A stretch of 64,000 nt of DNA from an uncultured Sphingorhabdus sp. (GTDB lineage Bacteria > Pseudomonadota > Alphaproteobacteria > Sphingomonadales > Sphingomonadaceae). The DNA is taken from NCBI GenBank assembly GCA_947492905.1, contig CANLOL010000001.1, forward strand, positions 2,024,578-2,088,577, in the 5' to 3' direction. How positions within the stretch are numbered: the stretch's first letter is position 1; each line of letters starts with the position of its first letter. This document shows, in pieces, positions 1-10,001 of this stretch. The notes beneath the pieces are model-generated. The model saw only the letters and a program-made list of their open reading frames with translations. It did not search any database and had not been told where the DNA came from. The position numbers and the translations under genes are program-made.

Positions 1-1301
1 CCAAAGGTGATAATCTGCGCAACCTGATCACGGCCGTATTTTTGCTGCACATATTGAATGACTTCGGTGCGCCGCGTCTCGCAAAAATCAATATCGAAAT
101 CGGGCATTGATACACGATCAGGATTCAAAAACCGTTCAAACAAGAGACCCAATTCAATCGGATCCAAATCCGTAATCGTCAGCGACCAAGCCACCACACT
201 GCCCGCACCAGATCCGCGCCCAGGGCCAACCGCTATACCATTATCTTTGGCCCATTTGATAAAATCGGCAACGATCAAGAAATAACCGGGGAACCCCATA
301 TCGGTGATGACTTTGGTTTCAAAATCAAGACGGTCATAATAGACCTGCCTCTGTGCATCGCTTAATTCACCATATTTGGATAATCGATCATCCAGCCCTT
401 TGCGCGCATCATCACGCAATTGTTGAGCTTCTGCATCAATATCGCCCGCAATACTAGGCAATATGGGCGCACGCCTTGGCGAACCAACACCGCAGCGCTG
501 CGCGATGATTAGTGTATTGGACAATGCTTCGGGTATATCGGCAAATATTTCGCGCATTTGCGGGCCAGATTTTATCCAAGCCTCGCGCGAGCTATGCTTG
601 CGATCCTCGCTCTCAATATAAGCGCCTTGGGCAATGCAGAGCATAGCATCATGCGCCTCAAAAAAATCAGGCTCTGCAAAACAACTTGGATTAGTAGCCA
701 CCAGAGCAATATTGCGCTCATAGGCCAATTCTATCAGCGCATTTTCAGCAGCTTCTTCATTTTTATCTCCGCGCCGACACAGCTCAATATAGAGCCTATC
801 TCCAAAAGTATTTTGTAATGTATCAAGATAGCCATGCGCATCATCAATCTGCCCTTCGGCTATCAGACGCGTTAAAGCCCCTTCCCCACCAGCAGTAAGG
901 GCAATCAAACCTTCATTATGATCGCAAATATCGCTTAAACTAACATGTGCAGCATCCGTAATCGGGCGATCCAAATGCGATGCAGAAACCAATTTACACA
1001 GATTTTCATAACCTGTTTCATTTTGCGCATAGAGTGCGAGCCAATCATATTGCAGCGAACTGCCCGCTTGCTGTTTCTCGCGCGCGACAGAGATCAAAGT
1101 CCCTAATATAGGCTGCACACCCGTTTCCCGGCATCCATCCTCAAACGCCATCACCCCATAGAGACCATTACGATCGCTAATCGCTATCGCTGGAAATCCA
1201 AGGTTTTTGGCATATTTACCGATGGCCTTTGGTTCCATAGCGCCATCCAGCATTGTATAGGCTGAGAATATACGGAGCGGAACAAAGGGCACATAAGACA
1301 T
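1..1301 (-). CDS. dnaE: DNA polymerase III subunit alpha, 5' part (gene runs off the left edge)
   Basis: Catalytic subunit of the replicative DNA polymerase. About 433 N-terminal residues are in the window, starting at the ATG at 1301-1299 ([10 protein letters not shown]). The PHP domain is at the N-terminus. The segment PDFDIDFCE, encoded near 80-105, carries the palm-domain catalytic aspartates, and [10 protein letters not shown] lies just before it. The PHP metal-site histidines are missing: where active PHP domains have HxH the sequence reads FVPLRIFS, and the later DH position reads DR. Proofreading must therefore come from another protein, as with DnaQ in E. coli. The gene lies downstream of lolC-lolD-gpx on the same strand. 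The 3' end is outside the window. Confidence 0.97.
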   Translation of the reverse strand, partial: MSYVPFVPLRIFSAYTMLDGAMEPKAIGKYAKNLGFPAIAISDRNGLYGVMAFEDGCRETGVQPILGTLISVAREKQQAGSSLQYDWLALYAQNETGYENLCKLVSASHLDRPITDAAHVSLSDICDHNEGLIALTAGGEGALTRLIAEGQIDDAHGYLDTLQNTFGDRLYIELCRRGDKNEEAAENALIELAYERNIALVATNPSCFAEPDFFEAHDAMLCIAQGAYIESEDRKHSSREAWIKSGPQMREIFADIPEALSNTLIIAQRCGVGSPRRAPILPSIAGDIDAEAQQLRDDARKGLDDRLSKYGELSDAQRQVYYDRLDFETKVITDMGFPGYFLIVADFIKWAKDNGIAVGPGRGSGAGSVVAWSLTITDLDPIELGLLFERFLNPDRVSMPDFDIDFCETRRTEVIQYVQQKYGRDQVAQIITF

Positions 1302-1410
1302 ATTAAAATCTTATGCGAGAGGCGGGAAATGTCAAAACTTACTGCGGTAAAAGCTGTGGACAAGGAGAGTTATTTTAGCCGCTCATTCGCTTATATTATT
1401 TCGCGAAACA

Positions 1411-1890
1411 TCATTGCGCCAATAAGGTTTCAATATCTTTTTTAAGCGTCAATGGTTTAACCTGTGGGCCATGGCGAGCAACGACATTTCCTTGCTTATC
1501 AATCAGAAATTTTGTGAAATTCCATTTGATTTTGCGCGATCCCAATAAACCCGCCTGCTTAGATTTTAGATGCTCCCAAAATGGGTCTGCATTATCGCCA
1601 TTAACCTCTATTTTTTCCATCAAGGGAAAGCTAACATCATAATTGAGGGTACAAAAATTCTTTATCTCTTCGGCATCGCCCGGTTCTTGCGCGCCAAATT
1701 GATTGCATGGAAAGGCCAATATCTCCAATCCTTGATCGGCATATTCTTTATACAGCTCTTCCAGCCCTTCATATTGCGGCGTAAACCCGCATTTTGAAGC
1801 CGTATTCACCACCAAAATCACTTTGCCCCGATATGCATCAAAGGATGCAGATGATCCATCGGCTTGTTTTAGTATAAAATCATCTGCCAT
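1411..1890 (-). CDS. gpx: Glutathione peroxidase family thiol peroxidase
   Basis: Reduces hydroperoxides using glutathione or thioredoxin. The protein has 159 residues, the usual bacterial size. The peroxidatic cysteine is C34 in NTASKCGFT. The second family motif FPCNQF is at 60-65 and the catalytic-triad WNF motif is near the C-terminus (KWNFTKFL). C80 in the KNFC segment is at the place where thioredoxin-dependent members keep a resolving cysteine, so thioredoxin may be the real reductant; that is inference. No signal peptide is visible, so it is cytosolic. It lies 23 bp downstream of lolD and 109 bp upstream of dnaE on the same strand. Confidence 0.93.
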   Translation of the reverse strand: MADDFILKQADGSSASFDAYRGKVILVVNTASKCGFTPQYEGLEELYKEYADQGLEILAFPCNQFGAQEPGDAEEIKNFCTLNYDVSFPLMEKIEVNGDNADPFWEHLKSKQAGLLGSRKIKWNFTKFLIDKQGNVVARHGPQVKPLTLKKDIETLLAQ

Positions 1891-1913
1891 TATATGTACC
1901 TTTGTTTTGCGGT

Positions 1914-2591
1914 TTAATCTTCGTGCAATATTCCATCTTTTAATCGCACTACGCGATCCATTTTGCGCGCTAAACGTTCATTATGCGTGGCTATCAGGGA
2001 GGAAGAGCCCTCTAAACGCACCAAATCGACAAATTCTTGTAATACCAAATCTGCCGTATGCTCATCCAAATTGCCTGTTGGTTCATCAGCCAGCACCAAT
2101 TTTGGCGCATTGGCCAGCGCGCGCGCCACAGCAACGCGCTGCTGTTCCCCGCCCGATAATTTTGATGGGCGATGCTTGATACGTTTGCCAAGGCCCAATT
2201 TCTCTAACAATTCTGTCGCGCGCAGTTCCGCATCCTTCTTGGGGACGCCTGCAACAATTTGCGGCAACATGATATTTTCCATCGCATCAAAATCAGCGAG
2301 CAGATGATGGAATTGATAGACAAAGCCTAATTTATCGCGCCTAATGCGCGTGCGAACATCGCTCGTCACATCAAATGTTTCTTCGCCATCGATCTTAATC
2401 GACCCTTCAAATCCGCCTTCTAATAAGCCAACGGCCTGTAATAGAGTGGATTTACCCGAACCCGATGGCCCCAACAAAGCGACTATCTCTCCAGATTTGA
2501 TGCTCAAATTGACGCCGCGCAAAACCTCAATCAAGGTCTCGCCTTGTTCAAAACTGCGTTTTAAACTTGTGAGTTCTATAATTTTATTCAT
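1914..2591 (-). CDS. lolD: Lipoprotein-releasing ABC transporter ATP-binding subunit LolD
   Basis: ATPase of the LolCDE-type complex, which extracts mature lipoproteins from the inner membrane and hands them to LolA. The 225-residue protein shows Walker [10 protein letters not shown], signature LSGGEQQR and Walker [14 protein letters not shown]. The start [10 protein letters not shown] at 2591 was chosen because it overlaps the lolC stop codon (2586-2584) by a few bases, which suggests translational coupling. A longer in-frame reading up to 2687 would only re-read the end of lolC in another frame and adds sequence with no ABC homology. Directly followed by gpx. Confidence 0.95.
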   Translation of the reverse strand: MNKIIELTSLKRSFEQGETLIEVLRGVNLSIKSGEIVALLGPSGSGKSTLLQAVGLLEGGFEGSIKIDGEETFDVTSDVRTRIRRDKLGFVYQFHHLLADFDAMENIMLPQIVAGVPKKDAELRATELLEKLGLGKRIKHRPSKLSGGEQQRVAVARALANAPKLVLADEPTGNLDEHTADLVLQEFVDLVRLEGSSSLIATHNERLARKMDRVVRLKDGILHED

Positions 2592-3834
2592 AGCGCAACA
2601 CCTGCACAGGATCAGTATTGGCCGCTTTGAATGCGGGATATAAAGTCGCCAAGAAGCTGAGTAATATTGCCAATACGCAAATACCAATCACTTCGGCAGG
2701 TTCTGTTTTTGATGGTAGCTCGACCAATACGCGAATAGATGGGTCCCAAAGATTTTGCCCCGTTGCCCATTCGACGAAATTCACAACATTTTGGCGGAAA
2801 TAGAGGAAGATAAATCCTATTGCTGTTCCCGCAGCAACGCCCAAAGTCCCAATTAATGTACCAACTGTGATGAATATTTTCAGCAAAGAACGGCGCGATG
2901 CCCCCATAGTGCGCAATATGGCAATGTCACGAGTTTTGGCGCGCACCAACATGATGAGCGATGATAATATATTAAAAGCAGCGTTTAATATGATGATCGA
3001 TAAAATCACGAACATTACAACACGCTCAACGGCTAAAGCTTCAAACAGCGAGGAATTTAGCGTTTTCCAATTCACGATTTGCGCTTCATCAATATATTTT
3101 TCCGCCAATGGTTTTACTATTTCATCGACATTATCGGCATCATTGGTTTTGATTTCTATCAAACCCACATCATCCCCCATCAATAATAATAGCTGCGCAT
3201 CTTTCATCGGCAATATGACCAAAGCTTTATCATAATCATAAATGCCAATTTCAAATATGGCACCAATTTCATAGGGTATTTCGCGCGGTACAGTGCCAAA
3301 TGGAGTTGGGCGGCCTTGCGGATTAATGATTGTGATGGTTTGCCCAACGGTCGCACCGATATTTCGGGCAAGACCAGCACCAATGGCTATCCTCTCGCTG
3401 CCTTCGGTAATATCATTCATATCACCAACTATTGTTTTTCCTTCTAATGTTGGATTATTGCGAATATTCTCAACTGTCATACCGCGCACTAAAACCGCTT
3501 CTGCCCGCCCATTAAAAGTTGATAATAAGGGCTGATCGATAAGCGGGGTTGCCTCTACTACGCCATCAGTTTTGTTGGCTTCTTCTAATATTTGACGCCA
3601 ATCAGAGAGCTTACCATCATATCCTTGAATGATAGCATGACCATTAAGGCCAACGCTTTTTTCAAACAATTCTGCGCGAAAACCATTCATCACACTCATC
3701 ACAACAATCAACGCGCCAACGCCAAGCATGACAGCGACAAGGCTAATCCCTGCTACCATAGTGATGAAACGCTCGCCCTTTCCGGGCAAGAGATAACGCT
3801 TTGCCATCATATATTCGAGCGGAGACAAAATCAT
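2584..3834 (-). CDS. lolC: Lipoprotein-releasing ABC transporter permease (LolC/LolE/LolF family)
   Basis: Inner-membrane permease partner of LolD. The 416 residues begin [20 protein letters not shown], with the first membrane helix at roughly 24-48. A large periplasmic domain follows at about 50-265, then three helices in the C-terminal FtsX-like region containing [14 protein letters not shown]. Only one permease gene is present. Many non-gammaproteobacteria run the system with a LolD plus a single hybrid permease (LolF), so a homodimer is likely here; that is inference. First gene of a lolC-lolD-gpx run on the minus strand. Confidence 0.93.
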   Translation of the reverse strand: MILSPLEYMMAKRYLLPGKGERFITMVAGISLVAVMLGVGALIVVMSVMNGFRAELFEKSVGLNGHAIIQGYDGKLSDWRQILEEANKTDGVVEATPLIDQPLLSTFNGRAEAVLVRGMTVENIRNNPTLEGKTIVGDMNDITEGSERIAIGAGLARNIGATVGQTITIINPQGRPTPFGTVPREIPYEIGAIFEIGIYDYDKALVILPMKDAQLLLLMGDDVGLIEIKTNDADNVDEIVKPLAEKYIDEAQIVNWKTLNSSLFEALAVERVVMFVILSIIILNAAFNILSSLIMLVRAKTRDIAILRTMGASRRSLLKIFITVGTLIGTLGVAAGTAIGFIFLYFRQNVVNFVEWATGQNLWDPSIRVLVELPSKTEPAEVIGICVLAILLSFLATLYPAFKAANTDPVQVLRYE

Positions 3835-3954
3835 TATATATTTTTAATCCTACAGATAATTAATTCTCTTTCCATTTGTAGCTTAGCCGCCAATTGGTCA
3901 AGCATCATCTGATAGGGTAATCGACAAAATATAGTATAATTTATCATATTGGCT

Positions 3955-3982
3955 CTTGAAATCAGAAACGGTGATATTATCT
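3955..3982 (+). promoter_or_regulatory. Predicted RpoH (sigma-32) heat-shock promoter of the hsp20 gene
   Basis: CTTGAAA at 3955-3961 and ATTATCT at 3976-3982. Measured from CTTG, the spacing is exactly 17 nt, and the -10 matches 5 of the 6 defined positions of the alphaproteobacterial RpoH consensus CTTG-N17-CYTATnT. The predicted transcription start is near 3989, giving a leader of about 97 nt, long enough for the thermometer described next. Confidence 0.72.
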
Positions 3983-4034
3983 TTTTTGTAGGGTGCTGCA
4001 TGAGCAGGCCCTTAACAAAGACTAAACTTTAACC

Positions 4035-4080
4035 GAAGTGCCAATTTTGGGCTTCATTAGTAACATTGCTCAACAGGAGA
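4035..4080 (+). promoter_or_regulatory. ROSE-like RNA thermometer in the hsp20 leader
   Basis: The proximal hairpin is UUGCU (4066-4070), loop CAAC (4071-4074) and AGGAG (4075-4079). Pairing gives U-A, C-G, a G-G mismatch, U-A and U-G, so the Shine-Dalgarno is masked. The U(U/C)GCU anti-SD opposite AGGA with a G-G pair is the hallmark of ROSE elements controlling small heat-shock genes in alphaproteobacteria. A second hairpin lies upstream at 4035-4055: GAAGUGC pairs with GGGCUUC across an AU-rich loop and also contains a G-G mismatch. The hsp20 ATG starts at 4086. Confidence 0.7.
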
Positions 4081-4085
4081 ATATT

Positions 4086-4583
4086 ATGAATCGTCTTGAT
4101 TTTACACCTTATCGCCGAACCACAGTAGGCTTTGATCGTTTGTTTGATTTGCTAGAAAATAGTGCACGCAGCGGTCAAAATGAAAATTACCCCCCATTTA
4201 ACATTGAAAGATTATCCGAAGATGATTTTGTCATCACCATTGCCATTGCAGGTTTCAAGGATAATGAAATTGATATTACCGCCCAGCAAAATTTGCTGAC
4301 AGTCGTTGGTAAAAAAGACATTGATGGTAATGATAATCGGGATTTCTTGCACGTTGGCATCGCCAACCGCAATTTTGAACGCCGTTTTCAATTGGCCGAC
4401 TATGTCCATGTCACCGAAGCAAACATGGCCGATGGATTATTGACCGTTAAATTGCTGCGCGAAGTGCCAGATGCGCTTAAACCGCGTAAGATTGAAGTAG
4501 GCTCTACGCTAAAAACAATCGAGCAAAGCAGCGATGATAATGTAGCGAAAATACCGTCCAAAAAATCTAAAAAAGCGGGCTAA
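4086..4583 (+). CDS. Hsp20 family small heat-shock protein
   Basis: ATP-independent holdase chaperone that binds unfolding proteins in the cytosol. The 165-residue protein has an alpha-crystallin domain at roughly 30-130 (NIERLSEDDFVITIAIAGF, then VGIANRNFERRFQL and MADGLLTVKL). A C-terminal KIEV motif of the I/V-x-I/V type, used for oligomer contacts, precedes a lysine-rich tail. The ATG at 4086 is chosen because of the AGGAGA Shine-Dalgarno at 4075-4080. A GTG at 4038 in the same frame lies inside the leader hairpin and is not a credible start. Both the RpoH-type promoter and the ROSE-type leader point to heat control at transcription and translation. Confidence 0.95.
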   Translation: MNRLDFTPYRRTTVGFDRLFDLLENSARSGQNENYPPFNIERLSEDDFVITIAIAGFKDNEIDITAQQNLLTVVGKKDIDGNDNRDFLHVGIANRNFERRFQLADYVHVTEANMADGLLTVKLLREVPDALKPRKIEVGSTLKTIEQSSDDNVAKIPSKKSKKAG

Positions 4584-4625
4584 ATTCTCTTACCCCCTCT
4601 AAAAATCGAATTTAGCTTGCAAATT

Positions 4626-4653
4626 GGGCAGTGCAATAGTGCTGCCCTTTTTT
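4626..4653 (+). terminator. Rho-independent terminator after hsp20
   Basis: GGGCAGTGC (4626-4634) pairs with GTGCTGCCC (4639-4647), a 9-bp stem with two wobbles and an AATA loop, followed by TTTTTT at 4648-4653. It ends the single-gene hsp20 transcript before the convergent pyrG. Confidence 0.9.
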
Positions 4654-4698
4654 ATGCCTTTAGGATAAATATCTTTCAGCTGATTAATAGCTGGAGCT

Positions 4699-6342
<1,644 letters not shown>

Positions 6343-6491
6343 TTAAGGGGATTGGGTGGGGTTTGACAAGAGAAATAATCTAAAATCTCAAAAAAACTAT
6401 GGATAACTATTTCAGCTAACTCTTATTGCGCCCAGCAACATCAGACAGCAACATTAATTGTTTGGTAAAACGTGATTATTGACCGCAGTAT

Positions 6492-6524
6492 AAAAAAGAC
6501 CGCTCACAATCATGAACGGTCTTT
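6492..6524 (-). terminator. Rho-independent terminator after secG
   Basis: On the minus strand AAAGACCG (6524-6517) pairs with CGGTCTTT (6502-6495), with a 14-nt loop, and runs into a T-tract ending near 6492. It lies 20 bp past the secG stop and separates tpiA-secG from pyrG. Confidence 0.85.
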
Positions 6525-6544
6525 CTCAAATTTATTAGGGATGA

Positions 6545-6949
6545 TTACTCTGCATTTTCCTCTTCGGAGGCAGCCGCAGCCGCGGCAGCAGCCGCTTCTA
6601 AGGGATCATCACTCACAGGAGGCGTTATAGCTTCTTGCGCTGGCGCTAGTTCAGCGGGCGCTTCAACAGGTGCGCGCTCAAAACTATCATCAACGGGTGT
6701 ACCAGAGCTTTGTTTTGCAGCCACAAAAGCAAGCGCAACGGATAATGATATGAATAATATCGCCAAGAAAGAGGTTAGGCGCGTCATAAAATCAGCAGCG
6801 CCGCGTGCAGACATCAAACCCGATGGGCTGCCGCCTACGCCAAGACCGCCGCCTTCTGATCGCTGCATTAAGATTGTGACAACCAAGCCAAAGGCAACCG
6901 TGCCTTGCAATATGATTAGAAATTGAAAGAGACCCATTTGATGTTCCAA
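6545..6949 (-). CDS. secG: Preprotein translocase subunit SecG
   Basis: Small subunit of the SecYEG translocon, made of two membrane helices (about 3-25 and 54-76) joined by a loop with the family motif MQRSEGGGLGVGGSPSG. The protein has 134 residues. The tail beyond about 80 is rich in Ala, Pro and Glu and predicted disordered, common in alphaproteobacterial SecG. Located 114 bp downstream of tpiA on the same strand, the usual tpiA-secG-pyrG order. Ends at a clear terminator. Confidence 0.95.
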   Translation of the reverse strand: MEHQMGLFQFLIILQGTVAFGLVVTILMQRSEGGGLGVGGSPSGLMSARGAADFMTRLTSFLAILFISLSVALAFVAAKQSSGTPVDDSFERAPVEAPAELAPAQEAITPPVSDDPLEAAAAAAAAASEEENAE

Positions 6950-7063
6950 TGAATATAAATTTATTTATGTTGAGGCCCACATAGCGATTGAAATTCGAAT
7001 CTTCAATTGATTTGCGTAATTATATTATCAAAACCACGCATTATATATAAATTAGCTATTATA

Positions 7064-7810
7064 TTAGGCGTTATTGGCCGCCTCTATCACTGGTGTAAAT
7101 TTTGCTGCGCTCAGACTAGCCCCACCAACCAATCCACCATCAACATGCGCTATATTTAAGAGATCCGCTGCATTATCGCCATTCATAGAGCCGCCATATA
7201 GGATATGGATATCATTTCCGCTATCGCCATATTTTACGACTAATGCTTGCCTTATAGCCATATGCATTTCAGCAACTTCTTCTAAGCTCGGAATACGGCC
7301 CGTTCCTATTGCCCAAATCGGCTCATAAGCAACGCATAAACTATTTTCTAAATTATCAATATCAGGCAATGATAGATTTAATTGCTCTATCACTATGGCA
7401 ACTGCATTCCCGCTATTTCTATGATCTTCTGATTCGCCTACACATAATATGGCGCACATTTGCTGAGCAATGACAGCCTGCGCTTTTGCCTTCACATCAG
7501 CATTGCTCTCACCTTGGTCCGTTCTGCGCTCGCTATGGCCAACAATAACATATTTTGCGCCGCATTCCGCCACCATAGCAGCGGAGACACAACCTGTATG
7601 GGCCCCGCTATGGCTTGCATGACAATCCTGAGCCCCGATTGCCATTATATCCGAGGCTTTGGCGGCACTTTCAATCAAAGTAGCCGGAACGCATATTGCC
7701 ACATCGGCCTTTGGATGCGCGGCGGCTTGCTGAGATATTTCTATAATATAGGCAAGATCGGATTTTAAGCCGTTCATTTTCCAATTGCCGACAATCCGTT
7801 TCTTGAGCAT
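7064..7810 (-). CDS. tpiA: Triosephosphate isomerase
   Basis: Interconverts dihydroxyacetone phosphate and glyceraldehyde-3-phosphate in glycolysis. The 248 residues are full length. The lysine motif GNWKMNG is at the N-terminus, the catalytic histidine in VIVGHSERR, the catalytic glutamate in YEPIWAIGTG (followed by loop 6), and a phosphate-binding GGSMNGDNA near the end. Divergent from ppiD across 229 bp that must hold both promoters. Confidence 0.98.
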   Translation of the reverse strand: MLKKRIVGNWKMNGLKSDLAYIIEISQQAAAHPKADVAICVPATLIESAAKASDIMAIGAQDCHASHSGAHTGCVSAAMVAECGAKYVIVGHSERRTDQGESNADVKAKAQAVIAQQMCAILCVGESEDHRNSGNAVAIVIEQLNLSLPDIDNLENSLCVAYEPIWAIGTGRIPSLEEVAEMHMAIRQALVVKYGDSGNDIHILYGGSMNGDNAADLLNIAHVDGGLVGGASLSAAKFTPVIEAANNA

Positions 7811-8039
7811 CTTAATATTCCTATCGCTAATCTCATAACAGAACGGCTATAGCTGCTCCATCATAAATAACATATAGCGTGATATTGCATGAAACATCCC
7901 TAGTAGCAATGGTTTCAAGCGATACCACACTAGTTTCACCCTAAAGATAAATGACATCTTATGTTATGAATGCTTGATTGTAAGCGCATAGCTACCTAAA
8001 GCTTTACTGAATATTTTTAATAGGAAGTTTCAGACTGAT

Positions 8040-9980
8040 ATGTTTGCCAAAATACGTTCATTATTTAGCTCTAAATTTGGTGCCTTTTTCGCACTTATTT
8101 TTATCGGTATCATTGCGGTTGCTTTTGCTCTTGGTGATGTCACTGGTTCTGGAACTTTCGGAGGCGTATCTGCTGGTAATGCTGCAAAAGTTGGCAATCA
8201 AGATGTAAGCATCGCTGAATTGCGCGACATGACTGATAATCGATTGCGTAATGAACGACAAAGAAACCCTAATCTTGATATTTCTCAATTTGTAGAAGGC
8301 GGCGGTTTGGATACCACTTTGGAACAAGTGATAAACCGTTATGTATTGGCTGTATTTGGCGAAGAACATGGAATAGGTGTAAGCCAAGCCATGGTAGATG
8401 CAGAAATTCGTGAAATACCAGGCGCAAAAGGCGTTGATGGCAAATTCACAAGCGACAGCCTGCGCGCATTATTATCAAGACTTCAAATCTCAGAAGCTGC
8501 CATTCGTAAAGATTTCACGCAAAATCTCTATGCCCAGCAAATCTTCCCAATAGCAACCAAAGGCACGGTATCCCCAAAATCTTTGGTGCTTCCCTATGCA
8601 TCATTGGTATTGGAACGCCGCGAAGGACAATTTGCAATTGTGCCATCTTCTTTATTCTTGCCAGAAAAACCACCAAGCGATGATGAACTAGCCGCTTATT
8701 ATAAAGAAAATGCGACCCAATATATTATTCCTGAAAGACGTTCTATCAGCTATGCGCTTTTCAACAGCGACATCGTCGATGCAGATGCAAAACCGACTGA
8801 TGCTGATATCAAAGCCTATTATGATAATAATAAAGAAGATTTTGCGGCAAGCGAAACGCGTAGCTTTGAACAAATCATTGTTTCAACCGAAGATGCCGCT
8901 AATCAGATTATTAGCAACGCCAAAGCAGGCGCTACTTTGCAAGAGGCGTCTAAAGAAACCGGCCTATCAGTGACCGAAAGAAGCGCGGTGAGCGCTAAAG
9001 AATTGACGGACAGCGCATCCAAAGCAGTGAGCGATGCAATATTTGCGGCTGGTGATGGTGAATATGCGAAACCAGCAAGAGGCGCTTTAGGTTGGTTTGT
9101 AGCCAGAGTAACTGGCGTTTCCAAGAAAGATGCACGTACTTTAGAACAGGCCCGTGAGGAAATTACCAATATTGTCCTTGCGGAAAAGAAAGGCGAGCTA
9201 TTAGCTGAACTTACTAGCGAGATAGAAGATGCTCTTGCTGATGGTGCTAGTTTAGCAGATGTTGCTAAAGAAAAGTCTCTCAAAGTAGAAACAAGCCCCT
9301 CCTTAATTGCCACAGGTCAAAATCCAGAAGACCCTACTTATCAACCCATTCCAGAGATGGCCGCAATTTTACCAGCAGCCTTTCAAATGGATAATGATGG
9401 TCAAGGCCAATTAATAGAAGTCGAGCAAGGCACAAAATTTGCTATTTTAACTATAGCCAAATTATCAGAGGCTGCCCCTCCTCCGCTCAGCAAAGTTAAA
9501 GAAGGCATTACCCAGCAATGGGCAATTTCAAAAGGCTCTTCCAAAGCGAAAATTGAAGCTGAAAAAATATTAAAAGCTATCGAGGGCGGAACTGATTTCA
9601 AAAAAGCAATTGCTGACAGCGGATTAAAATTACCGCCTTCGCAAGAGTTAAAAGCCAGTCGTTTTGAATTAACGCAGCAAGGCCGTGAAGTACCCGAAGC
9701 GCTAGCTTTGATGTTTGCTATGCGTGCTGAAAGCGTTAAAAAATTGGAAGCTCCAAATGAGCAAGGATGGATTTTGGTCAATCTAGACAAAATCATTCGC
9801 GGCGATGCCAATGAGCAAAAAAACCTTTTGGATCAGACGCAAGAGACGTTTAAAAATGTCTTTGGTCAGGAACATATTGCTCAATTTATTAATGCAGCAC
9901 GCGCAGAAGTAGGCGTAGAGAAGAGCGAAGATGATATTGAATCACTGCGTTCATCCATGACGGCTATTACTGCAAATTAA
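8040..9980 (+). CDS. ppiD: PpiD-like periplasmic peptidyl-prolyl isomerase (SurA-N / parvulin)
   Basis: Membrane-anchored chaperone facing the periplasm, helping proteins that leave the SecYEG channel. The 646-residue protein starts with a short cytoplasmic stretch and one helix (about 13-34, FGAFFALIFIGIIAVAFAL). A SurA-N-like chaperone region with VINRYVLAVFGEEHGI follows, then a parvulin-like segment at about 265-385 containing RSFEQIIV and ARGALGWFVARV, and a further helical region. No RBS stronger than AGGAAG (8020-8025) is seen. Stops 21 bp before trpE, so it may be co-transcribed with the trp genes, an arrangement common in sphingomonads. Confidence 0.92.
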   Translation: MFAKIRSLFSSKFGAFFALIFIGIIAVAFALGDVTGSGTFGGVSAGNAAKVGNQDVSIAELRDMTDNRLRNERQRNPNLDISQFVEGGGLDTTLEQVINRYVLAVFGEEHGIGVSQAMVDAEIREIPGAKGVDGKFTSDSLRALLSRLQISEAAIRKDFTQNLYAQQIFPIATKGTVSPKSLVLPYASLVLERREGQFAIVPSSLFLPEKPPSDDELAAYYKENATQYIIPERRSISYALFNSDIVDADAKPTDADIKAYYDNNKEDFAASETRSFEQIIVSTEDAANQIISNAKAGATLQEASKETGLSVTERSAVSAKELTDSASKAVSDAIFAAGDGEYAKPARGALGWFVARVTGVSKKDARTLEQAREEITNIVLAEKKGELLAELTSEIEDALADGASLADVAKEKSLKVETSPSLIATGQNPEDPTYQPIPEMAAILPAAFQMDNDGQGQLIEVEQGTKFAILTIAKLSEAAPPPLSKVKEGITQQWAISKGSSKAKIEAEKILKAIEGGTDFKKAIADSGLKLPPSQELKASRFELTQQGREVPEALALMFAMRAESVKKLEAPNEQGWILVNLDKIIRGDANEQKNLLDQTQETFKNVFGQEHIAQFINAARAEVGVEKSEDDIESLRSSMTAITAN

Positions 9981-10001
9981 TGAGTAGGCCGTTTCATAGC
10001 C

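Noticed and set aside
1823-2307. Long plus-strand frames opposite lolD and gpx
   Set aside because: Antisense shadows of strongly supported genes, with no family features; the same holds for the many long frames opposite nuo, pgk and gap genes.
2592-2687. N-terminal extension of LolD
   Set aside because: It re-reads the lolC coding sequence in another frame and has no ABC-family residues before MNKIIEL.
4038-4085. GTG-initiated upstream extension of hsp20
   Set aside because: The GTG lies inside the leader hairpin, has no Shine-Dalgarno, and the ATG at 4086 has an excellent one and the family's N-terminus.
9981-10001. trp leader peptide / attenuator before trpE
   Set aside because: Only 21 bp separate ppiD and trpE, too short for an attenuator.
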